From NCBI GenBank assembly GCA_946482115.1, contig CAMLQP010000182.1, positions 1-6,123 on the forward strand: a DNA stretch of 6,123 nucleotides, written 5' to 3'. Under the pieces are notes generated by a model that was given only the letters and a program-made list of their open reading frames with translations, was not told the DNA's origin and made no database searches. A program made the position numbers and the translations under genes. Positions 1-5,694 of the stretch are shown here, piece by piece (position 1 is the first letter of the stretch; each line of letters opens with the position of its first letter). The DNA comes from an uncultured Comamonadaceae bacterium. GTDB lineage: Bacteria; Pseudomonadota; Gammaproteobacteria; Burkholderiales; Burkholderiaceae.

Positions 1-747
1 CACCGAGGTCTCGCGCAGCGCGGCCACCAGCGCCACCGGCGCCTGCGTCATGGCCCACAGCGCGATGCCATAGCTGCCCATGGACGCCAGCGCGCCGCCC
101 AGCGCCAACGGCCAGCGCCGGGCGAAGTAGGCCAGCACCTCGGCGCGCTGCGCGCCCCGGCGCCAAAGCACCAGCAGCAGGTAGGGCAGGCCGTTGAGCA
201 GGATCAGCGCCGCGACGTAGGCCACCGCGTTGCCCGACAGGCGCACGCCCTGCCCGTCCACCACGGTGTAGACGGCGATGATGAGGGCGTTGGCGACCGC
301 GTAGCCCAGCGCCGTGCGCCGCTGCGGGTGGCTGCCAGGGCTGACGCGCGCGAGCCCGAGCAACAGCACGCCGCCGCAGACGCCCCACACCCCCAGCCAG
401 CCCTGCGGCGACAGCGCCTCGCCCAGCAGGGTGGCGCTGCCCAGCGCCACCAGCACGGGCGCGGTGCCGCGCATCACCGGGTAGGTCAGGCCCAGGTCGC
501 CATGCCGGTAGGCACCGGCCAGCGTGGCGTAGTAGGCCACGTGGATCACGGCCGAGGCCACCAGGTAGGGCCAGGCCGGCGCCGCCGGCCAGCCGGTGAA
601 CAGCAGCAGCGGCATGGCCGCCAGCGCGCCCATGGCCCGCAGCAGCGCGGTGTCCAGCGCGGCATCCCGTCCGGACTTGATCAGCGCGTTCCAGCCCGCG
701 TGCAGCAGCGCGCCGAACAGGACCGCCAGCAAGACGGTGGTGGTCAT
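1..747 (-). CDS. EamA-family (DMT superfamily) permease, C-terminus cut off by window edge
   Basis: Integral inner-membrane permease of the drug/metabolite transporter superfamily. The 249 visible residues are almost entirely hydrophobic helices separated by short Arg/Gly/Pro loops, about 8 of the usual 10 transmembrane segments. The N-terminus has the family look (LLHAGWNALIKSG around residues 14-26), and the end of the first EamA repeat has the typical PVMRGTAPVLVALGSATLLGE stretch near residues 90-110, split here by family rather than by a catalytic motif. EamA proteins are usually 280-300 residues, so roughly 40 residues lie beyond base 1. The ATG at 747 is chosen because an ATG 11 bases upstream stops after four codons; a weak GGA precedes it. 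It starts 10 bases after the mocR stop codon, so it is probably cotranscribed and coupled. Family members export amino acids or other small metabolites; the substrate here is not readable. The frame stays open to the window edge. Confidence 0.88.
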   Translation of the reverse strand, partial: MTTTVLLAVLFGALLHAGWNALIKSGRDAALDTALLRAMGALAAMPLLLFTGWPAAPAWPYLVASAVIHVAYYATLAGAYRHGDLGLTYPVMRGTAPVLVALGSATLLGEALSPQGWLGVWGVCGGVLLLGLARVSPGSHPQRRTALGYAVANALIIAVYTVVDGQGVRLSGNAVAYVAALILLNGLPYLLLVLWRRGAQRAEVLAYFARRWPLALGGALASMGSYGIALWAMTQAPVALVAALRETSV

Positions 748-757
748 TCAGCGTCCA

Positions 758-2221
758 TCACTTCAGCTCGTCGCGCACGCGCGTGAAGGTTTTCCAGAAC
801 GCGACGTCCTGCGTGGTCGCGAAATTGATGCGCATGCAGGTGCTGGGCGCCCGGCTGGCGCTGAACAGCGTGCCGGGCGCCAGCAGGTAGCCCTCGTCCA
901 GCATGCGCAGGGCCAGCGCCTCGGTGTCCACGCCGGTGTCCACCCAGCCGAACAGGCTGGCCGGCTCCGCCATGAACTGGCAGCCGGCCGCCTGCGCCAG
1001 CTTGACGCTGCGCACCCGCGCCGCCTCCAGCCGGGTGCGGATGCGCTCGGCGTGGCGGCGCAGCTGGCCCTGCTCGATGCACAGGGCCAGCGCCTTCTCC
1101 AGCAGCGAGGGCGTGGTGAGCGTGGACAGCAGCTTGGTGTCCAGCAGGCGCTCGACCAGGTCCGGCGGCGCGGCCAGGTAGCCCACGCGCCAGTTGGGAG
1201 CGAGTATCTTGGCGAAGCCGCTGATGTAGATGGTGCGCTGCAGGCCGTCGAGCACGCTCAGCCGCGTGGCGTGCTCGGGGGCGATGTGGCCGTAGGTGTC
1301 GTCCTCGGCGATGTGGAAGCCGTAGCGGCTGGCCAGCTGCAGCACGCGGTGCGCGCTGCCCGGCGTGAGGCAGTGGCCGGCGGGGTTGTGGAACACGCTC
1401 ACGCTGACGTAGAGCTTGGGCATGTGCTCCTCGCAGTAGCGCTGCATCACCGCGAGATCGGGGCCGTCGGCGTGGCGCGGCACCGGCAGCAGGCGCATGC
1501 CCAGCGCTTCCAGGCGCGCGAATTCGACCGACCAGCCCGGCTCCTCCACCATCACCGGGTCGCCGGCCTTGAGCAGCGTGCGGCTCACGATGTCGAGCGC
1601 GTGGGTGGCCCCCACGGTGGTGATGATCTGCTCGGACGTGGCCGGCACGCCCAGGCCCGCCAGCTTGTGCGCCAGCGCCGCGCGCAGGCCGCCGTCACCC
1701 AGGGGCTCGCCGTAGCGCAGCGAGCCCTCGGCCAGCGCGCGGCCCGAGGTCACCTTGCGCACCGCAGCGGTCATGAAACCGTTCTCCAGCCAGTCGGGCG
1801 GCAGCACGCCCGAGCCGGGCTGTGGCTTGGGTGACGGCTGGTGGAACATGCCGCGTATCAGCGCCGTGGCATTGAAGCGGGCCCCGGGCGCGATGGGCCC
1901 GTCCAGGCTGGTGCGGCGCGGGGTGGTTCGCTCGGCCTGCGGTGTGCGCACGGCGGCGATGTCGCGCACGAAGAAGCCACGCTGCTTGCGCGCCTCCACC
2001 AGGCCCTGGGCCAGCAGCTGGTCGTAGGCGGCCACCACGGTGTAGGGGCTCACGCCCTGCTGGCGCGCGCATTCGCGCACCGATGGCAGGCGCGTGCCGG
2101 GCGCCAGCAGGCGGGCGCGGATGCGCTCGGCGAAACGGCCGGCCAGCTGGTCGGTCAGCGGCTGGGTGGAGGTGCGGGTGAGCATCTGTGCTGTCGATTT
2201 GCCCAATACAGATGAGAGCAT
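758..2221 (-). CDS. MocR/GabR-type transcriptional regulator (GntR winged helix + aminotransferase-like PLP domain)
   Basis: Predicted PLP-responsive regulator of 487 residues. Residues about 17-85 form a GntR winged helix-turn-helix (LPSVRECARQQGVSPYTVVAAYDQL, given in pieces: LPSVRECA near 45, then GVSPYTVVAAYDQL near 56-69, wing ending RGFFV). A linker follows, then a fold-type I aminotransferase domain from about 120 to the end. PLP-site residues are all kept: N279 in HNPAG, D307 and Y310 in EDDTYG, the Schiff-base lysine K338 in SGFAK, and R464 in MRINFA for the substrate carboxylate. Length matches the family. The start at 2221 is chosen because AGAGG lies 4 bases upstream; the frame is open to 2287, but that would place the start inside lysE. 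A second in-frame ATG at 2185 has no clear ribosome site but is possible and would give 475 residues. MocR proteins usually control the divergent neighbour, here lysE, and themselves. Being a plain aminotransferase is excluded by the winged helix. Confidence 0.93.
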   Translation of the reverse strand: MLSSVLGKSTAQMLTRTSTQPLTDQLAGRFAERIRARLLAPGTRLPSVRECARQQGVSPYTVVAAYDQLLAQGLVEARKQRGFFVRDIAAVRTPQAERTTPRRTSLDGPIAPGARFNATALIRGMFHQPSPKPQPGSGVLPPDWLENGFMTAAVRKVTSGRALAEGSLRYGEPLGDGGLRAALAHKLAGLGVPATSEQIITTVGATHALDIVSRTLLKAGDPVMVEEPGWSVEFARLEALGMRLLPVPRHADGPDLAVMQRYCEEHMPKLYVSVSVFHNPAGHCLTPGSAHRVLQLASRYGFHIAEDDTYGHIAPEHATRLSVLDGLQRTIYISGFAKILAPNWRVGYLAAPPDLVERLLDTKLLSTLTTPSLLEKALALCIEQGQLRRHAERIRTRLEAARVRSVKLAQAAGCQFMAEPASLFGWVDTGVDTEALALRMLDEGYLLAPGTLFSASRAPSTCMRINFATTQDVAFWKTFTRVRDELK

Positions 2222-2237
2222 TGTGCCTCTATCTGTA
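2207..2237. promoter_or_regulatory. Interrupted palindrome: candidate operator and mocR leader hairpin
   Basis: Plus-strand arms TACAGAT-G-AGAG (2207-2218) and CTCTATCTGTA (2227-2237) are reverse complements over 11 bases with one bulged base, around an 8-base centre CATTGTGC. It lies between the divergent genes and overlaps the first codons of mocR. As DNA it could be an operator for the neighbouring MocR regulator. As mocR mRNA it would fold with most of the AGAGG ribosome site in the stem and the AUG at 2221-2219 in the loop. The symmetry is seen directly; either role is inference. Confidence 0.6.
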
Positions 2238-2250
2238 CTGGAACTGTAAT
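2221..2250 (+). promoter_or_regulatory. Candidate promoter of the lysE operon
   Basis: The -10 candidate TGTAAT (2245-2250) matches consensus at 5 of 6 positions, but the -35 candidate TTGTGC (2221-2226) matches only the first three, with an 18-base spacer. Such a weak -35 would fit a promoter needing activation by the regulator. The -10 lies in the second direct repeat. Transcription would begin near 2257, only about 19 bases before the lysE ATG. Confidence 0.35.
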
Positions 2251-2252
2251 GG
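2233..2252. promoter_or_regulatory. Direct repeats CTGTACTGG / CTGTAATGG, candidate MocR binding site
   Basis: Two 9-base copies (2233-2241 and 2244-2252) match at 8 of 9 positions with an 11-base period, about one helical turn. MocR-family regulators such as GabR and TauR are known to bind pairs of direct repeats near promoters. This pair overlaps the candidate -10 of lysE and the expected transcription start of mocR, so binding could control both directions. The first copy overlaps the right arm of the palindrome; the same CTGTA core appears inverted at 2207-2211. Confidence 0.55.
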
Positions 2253-2258
2253 TTCTCA

Positions 2259-2287
2259 AGGATAAAGTGTGGTTCATGAATTGGCAA
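2259..2287 (-). promoter_or_regulatory. Candidate sigma70 promoter of mocR
   Basis: On the minus strand, -35 TTGCCA (2287-2282; 5 of 6 consensus) is followed by a 17-base spacer and -10 TATCCT (2264-2259; 4 of 6). The start of transcription would be near 2252, giving a leader of about 31 bases before the ATG at 2221. The -35 lies inside the first codons of lysE, so the divergent promoters interlock. The prediction rests on consensus match and position only. Confidence 0.5.
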
Positions 2288-2875
2288 GAGTTCACCGCCC
2301 TGCTGGCCCTGGCGACCGCCATGAGCTTCACGCCGGGCCCCAACACCACGCTGTCCACCGCGCTCGCGGCCAACCGCGGGCTGGGCCCTGCGATGCGTTT
2401 CGTCTGCGCCGTGCCGGTGGGCTGGAGCGCCCTGCTGCTGCTGTGCGCGGCCGGCGTGGGGGCGCTGGTGGTCACGGTGCCGGCGCTCAAGTGGGGCATA
2501 CAGGCGGTGGGCGTGGCCTACCTGCTGTGGCTGGCGTACAAGCTCAGCGGCAGCGGCACCCTGGCGCGCGCCGACGACCGCAAGCTTGACGTCGGCTTCT
2601 GGCAGGGCGCGGCGCTGCAGTTCGTCAACATCAAGGCCTGGATGCTGGCGCTGTCCATCGTCGCGGGCTGGATCGCCGGGCGCGACGACGCGCTGGGCCG
2701 GCTGGCCGTGGTGGTGCCGGTGATGGTGGCCTACGCCTTCGCCAGCAACCTGCTATACGCCAGCGTGGGCGCGCTGCTGCGCGACTGGCTGGCGCGGGGC
2801 CGGCGCCTGTTGTGGTTCAACCGCGCCATGGCGCTGGTGCTGGTCCTCACCGCTCTCTGGATGGCCACCGTATGA
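2276..2875 (+). CDS. LysE/RhtB-family amino-acid exporter
   Basis: Inner-membrane exporter of amino acids or related compounds, 199 residues, close to the usual 200-210. The N-terminal family signature is present (FTPGPNTTL at about 18-26, then AANRG), with helices at roughly 5-25, 40-65, 70-90, 110-132, 143-165 and 178-197. The mid-protein FVNIKAW (116-122) is the family NPKAW region with Ile in place of Pro. The ATG at 2276 is chosen because homologous proteins begin just before this helix. GTG at 2267, with AAGGA 4 bases upstream, would add three residues and has the better-spaced ribosome site; ATG at 2249 is also in frame but lies on the promoter. First gene of the rightward block, divergent from mocR, which probably regulates it. 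Substrate unknown: the family exports basic, hydroxylated, branched or sulfur amino acids. Confidence 0.9.
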   Translation: MNWQEFTALLALATAMSFTPGPNTTLSTALAANRGLGPAMRFVCAVPVGWSALLLLCAAGVGALVVTVPALKWGIQAVGVAYLLWLAYKLSGSGTLARADDRKLDVGFWQGAALQFVNIKAWMLALSIVAGWIAGRDDALGRLAVVVPVMVAYAFASNLLYASVGALLRDWLARGRRLLWFNRAMALVLVLTALWMATV

Positions 2876-3813
2876 AACCCCTCACGCACCATGAACGCCG
2901 GGGCCTGTGGCTGGGCCTGCTGGGCGTGGTGATCTTCGCCGCCACGCTGCCGATGACGCGGCTGGCCGTGGGCACGCCCGAGGCGCCGCAGATGTCGGGC
3001 GTGTTCGTGGCCATGGGCCGCGCGGTGGTGGCGGCTGGCCTGTCGGCGCTGTTCCTGCTGGCGGTGCGCGCGCCACTGCCGCGCCGGAGCGACTGGCTGC
3101 CGCTGGCGCTCACCGCCGCCGGCGTGGTGTTCGGTTTCCCGCTGTTCACCTCCATCGCCATGCGCCACGTGGAGGCGGTGCACGCCAGCGTGATCGTGGG
3201 CATCCTGCCCATGGCCACCGCCGCCTTCGGCGCCTGGCTGCACCGGCAGCGGCCCTCCGCCGGGTTCTGGCTGTGCGCGCTGCTGGGCAGCGCGCTGGTG
3301 GTGGCGTTCGCGGTGATCCGCTCGGGTTCGTCCGGCCTCTCGCTGCACTGGGCCGACGGGCTGCTGCTCGCCGCCATGGCCTGCGCCGCCATGGGCTACG
3401 GCTACGGCGCCCGGCTGTCGCAGCACATGCCGGCCGAACACGTGATCAGCTGGGCGCTGGTGATCGCGCTGCCCCTGACCCTGCCGCTGGCGCTGTGGAG
3501 CTGGCCCGCGCAGCCGGTGAGCGCCGGGGCCTGGGGCGCGTTCGCCTACGTGGCGGTGTTCTCCATGTGGCTGGGCTTCTTCGCGTGGTACCGGGGCCTG
3601 GCGCTGGGCGGCACCGTGCGGGTGAGCCAGGTCCAACTGGCCCAGCCCTTCGTTTCCATGCTGTTCGCCGTGCCGCTGCTGGGCGAGCGCCTGGATCTGC
3701 TGACCGTCGGTTTCGGCCTGGCCGTGGCCGCCACCGTGTTCGCCGGCCGGCGCATGCCCGTGGGCGCGCCACGCCCCCCGGCGGCGACAATGCCCGCTCT
3801 GAAGACTCCCTGA
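2872..3813 (+). CDS. EamA-family (DMT superfamily) permease
   Basis: Inner-membrane permease of 313 residues with two EamA repeats, about residues 12-140 and 163-292, and ten predicted helices. The end of each repeat shows the family pattern: HVEAVHASVIVGILPMATA near 98-116, and VSQVQLAQPFVSMLFAVPLLGE near 250-271. The ATG overlaps the lysE stop as ATGA, giving translational coupling; an upstream ATG at 2812 in the same frame lies inside lysE and adds only non-hydrophobic sequence. The last 20 or so residues, rich in Ala and Pro, are a cytoplasmic tail beyond the final helix. It is a different paralogue from the EamA gene at the left edge. Family members are commonly metabolite or amino-acid exporters; placement right after lysE suggests export of the same or a related compound, which is inference. 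Confidence 0.9.
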   Translation: MKPLTHHERRGLWLGLLGVVIFAATLPMTRLAVGTPEAPQMSGVFVAMGRAVVAAGLSALFLLAVRAPLPRRSDWLPLALTAAGVVFGFPLFTSIAMRHVEAVHASVIVGILPMATAAFGAWLHRQRPSAGFWLCALLGSALVVAFAVIRSGSSGLSLHWADGLLLAAMACAAMGYGYGARLSQHMPAEHVISWALVIALPLTLPLALWSWPAQPVSAGAWGAFAYVAVFSMWLGFFAWYRGLALGGTVRVSQVQLAQPFVSMLFAVPLLGERLDLLTVGFGLAVAATVFAGRRMPVGAPRPPAATMPALKTP

Positions 3814-3822
3814 CACAACGAC

Positions 3823-3827
3823 AAGGA
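3823..3827 (+). promoter_or_regulatory. Strong ribosome binding site of the aminotransferase
   Basis: AAGGA sits 7 bases before the ATG at 3835, in a 21-base gap after the EamA stop. It is the best Shine-Dalgarno match in the rightward block, suggesting the aminotransferase is translated independently and perhaps more strongly than its neighbours. Confidence 0.65.
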
Positions 3828-3834
3828 CACGACC

Positions 3835-5043
3835 ATGACCTGGACCCTGGCCCGACGCGCCGAGAAGATGAACCCCTCGGTGATCCGCGAAATCCTCAAG
3901 GTGACCGAGAAGCCCGGCATCATCAGCTTCGCCGGCGGCCTGCCCTCGCCCACCACCTTCCCGGTCGAGGCCATGGCCGAGGCGGCGCAGCGCGTGCTGA
4001 CACGCGACGGCCGCGCCGCGCTGCAGTATTCGGCCAGTGAAGGCTACGGCCCGCTGACCGAATGGGTGGCGGCCGAGCTGGAGAAACACCAGGGCATGAA
4101 GGTCTCGCCCGCGCAGGTGCTGATCACCACCGGCTCGCAGCAGGGCCTGGACCTGGTGGCCAAGGTGCTGATCGACAGCGGCTCCCGGGTGCTGGTGGAG
4201 ACGCCCACCTACCTGGGCGCGCTGCAGGCCTTCACGCCCATGGAGCCCGAATTCGTGGGCGTGGCCAGCGACGCCGAGGGGCCGGACGTGGCAGACTTCA
4301 GGGCCAAGGCCGGCACCGGCACCCAGCGCGCGCGCTTCATGTACGTGCTGCCCAACTTCCAGAACCCCACCGGCCGCAGCATGAGCGAAGCCCGCCGCGC
4401 CGCGCTGGCCGCCGCCGCCGAGGCCGCCGGCGTGCCGCTGGTGGAAGACAACCCCTACGGCGACCTGTGGTTCGACACGCCGCCGCCGCCCGCGCTGTCG
4501 GCGCGCGCGCCGGGCAACACCATCTACCTCGGCTCGTTCTCCAAGATCCTGGCCCCTGGCCTGCGCCTGGGCTACATCGTGGCGCCCGCCGCCGTCTGCC
4601 CCAAGCTGCTGCAGGCCAAGCAGGCGGCGGACCTGCACTCGCCCAGCTTCAACCAGCGCCTGGTGGCCGAGGTGCTGCGCGACGGCTTCATCGAACGCCA
4701 CGTGCCCACCATCCGTGCGCTCTACAAGCGCCAGTGCCAGGTGATGCTGGAAGCGCTGGAGGCCCACTGCCGCGGCCTGATCGAGTGGAACTCGCCCGAC
4801 GGCGGCATGTTCCTGTGGGGCCGGCTGCCGCAGGGCGTGAGCGCGGTGGACCTGCTGCCGGTGGCGGTGGAGCACAACGTGGCCTTCGTGCCCGGCGCGG
4901 CCTTCTACGCCGACCACGCCGACGCGCGCAGCATCCGCCTGTCCTTCGTGACCGCGACCGAGGAGCAGATCCGCACCGGCATCGCCGCGCTGGCCGCCGC
5001 CATCCGCCAGTACCAGGATCAGCGCGTCAGACAGGTGGCCTGA
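3835..5043 (+). CDS. PLP-dependent class I aminotransferase (LysN/2-aminoadipate aminotransferase-like group)
   Basis: Cytosolic fold-type I aminotransferase of 402 residues, which moves an amino group between an amino acid and a 2-oxoacid. Key features in order: SFAGGLPSP (31-39), the mobile N-terminal segment of the LysN/Aro8-like subgroup; LQYSASEGYGPL (63-74); TTGSQQGLDL (98-107), the phosphate-binding turn; N177 in QNPTG; D205 and Y208 in VEDNPYGDLWF; the Schiff-base lysine K237 in GSFSKILAPGLRLGY; and R368 in SIRLSF for the substrate carboxylate. It has no winged helix, so it is an enzyme, not a second MocR regulator, though it is from the related branch. Start is set by the AAGGA site 7 bases upstream. 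The stop overlaps the next start by one base (TGATG). Substrates in this subgroup include 2-aminoadipate, aromatic and branched-chain amino acids; which one applies cannot be read from the sequence. Confidence 0.93.
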   Translation: MTWTLARRAEKMNPSVIREILKVTEKPGIISFAGGLPSPTTFPVEAMAEAAQRVLTRDGRAALQYSASEGYGPLTEWVAAELEKHQGMKVSPAQVLITTGSQQGLDLVAKVLIDSGSRVLVETPTYLGALQAFTPMEPEFVGVASDAEGPDVADFRAKAGTGTQRARFMYVLPNFQNPTGRSMSEARRAALAAAAEAAGVPLVEDNPYGDLWFDTPPPPALSARAPGNTIYLGSFSKILAPGLRLGYIVAPAAVCPKLLQAKQAADLHSPSFNQRLVAEVLRDGFIERHVPTIRALYKRQCQVMLEALEAHCRGLIEWNSPDGGMFLWGRLPQGVSAVDLLPVAVEHNVAFVPGAAFYADHADARSIRLSFVTATEEQIRTGIAALAAAIRQYQDQRVRQVA

Positions 5044-5690
5044 TGCTCAAGCTCTGGGGCCGCCTCAGTTCCATCAACGTGCGCAAGGCCGTCTGGGCGC
5101 TCGATGAAACCGGCGTGTCCTACGAGCGCACCGACGCCGGCATGGCCTTCGGCATCGTGGACACCCCGGCCTACCAGGCCCTGAACCCCAACGCGCTGGT
5201 GCCCACGCTGCAGGACGGCGATTTCACGCTCTGGGAGTCCAACGCCATCGTGCGCTACGTGCTCGCCCGGTACGGCGCCCCGGCGCTGGGCCAGCCGCGC
5301 AACGGCGCCGGCCACCTCTACCCGCAGAACCTGCGCGAGCGCTTCGATGCCGAGCGCTGGATGGAATGGCAGCAGACCACGCTGAACCCCGCCAGCGGCC
5401 GCGCCTTCGTGCAGTGGATACGCACACCGGCCGAGAAACGCGACCACGCGGCCATTGCCACGTCGGTCGCCGCCACCGAGCCCCTGCTGGCCCAGCTTGA
5501 TGCCCACCTGGCGCGGCGCGCCTTCATGGCCGGCGAGCACTTCACCATGGCCGACATCCCGATCGCCTGCGAAGTCCACCGCTGGTGGGGTCTGCCGCAG
5601 CCGCGCCCCGCCTACCCCCACATCGAACGCTGGTACGCCTCCGTGCGCGCCCGCCCCGCGGCCCAGGTGCTGCAGATCCCACTCTCCTGA
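5043..5690 (+). CDS. Glutathione S-transferase family protein
   Basis: Soluble GST-type protein of 215 residues, the normal length. Residues 1-78 are the thioredoxin-like glutathione-binding domain: Ser9/Ser10 and Asn12 in the LSSINVRK loop are the likely thiol-activating position, V53-P54-T55 carries the conserved cis-proline, and E65-S66 in WESNAIVRY binds the glutamyl end of glutathione. Residues about 92-210 are the all-helical domain, with the N-capping box T168 to D171 in FTMADIPIA. The ATG shares its A with the stop of the aminotransferase (TGATG), so translation is probably coupled; AGGTGG just upstream can act as ribosome site. The group resembles uncharacterised proteobacterial GSTs with a Ser-x-Asn active-site loop. 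It may conjugate or isomerise an electrophilic product of the pathway; this role is inferred only from its neighbours. Confidence 0.92.
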   Translation: MLKLWGRLSSINVRKAVWALDETGVSYERTDAGMAFGIVDTPAYQALNPNALVPTLQDGDFTLWESNAIVRYVLARYGAPALGQPRNGAGHLYPQNLRERFDAERWMEWQQTTLNPASGRAFVQWIRTPAEKRDHAAIATSVAATEPLLAQLDAHLARRAFMAGEHFTMADIPIACEVHRWWGLPQPRPAYPHIERWYASVRARPAAQVLQIPLS

Positions 5691-5694
5691 TGTG

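Noticed and set aside
596..1834. A 412-codon open frame on the plus strand across mocR
   Set aside because: The product is a His/Gln/Arg/Ala-rich string without motifs, and it runs antisense to the regulator, whose PLP and DNA-binding motifs are complete.
2222..2287. Upstream extension of mocR to a 509-residue protein starting at 2287
   Set aside because: The extra 22 residues resemble no part of the family, would lie across the lysE start and both promoters, and have no ribosome site.
3763..3791. Possible internal promoter with -10 GACAAT (3786-3791) before the aminotransferase
   Set aside because: The -10 matches at 4 of 6 positions, but no acceptable -35 lies 16-18 bases upstream, and the site is within the eamA coding tail. 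Left open rather than annotated.
2731..4917. A 728-codon open frame on the minus strand opposite lysE, eamA and the aminotransferase
   Set aside because: Its translation is low-complexity, full of His, Gly, Arg and Gln with no domain. It is the antisense shadow of strongly supported plus-strand genes in GC-rich DNA, where stop codons are rare.
4062..5042. Upstream extension of the GST frame, giving a 542-residue protein
   Set aside because: The added 327 residues are the out-of-frame reading of the aminotransferase and show no domain; the GST fold begins exactly at the ATG at 5043.
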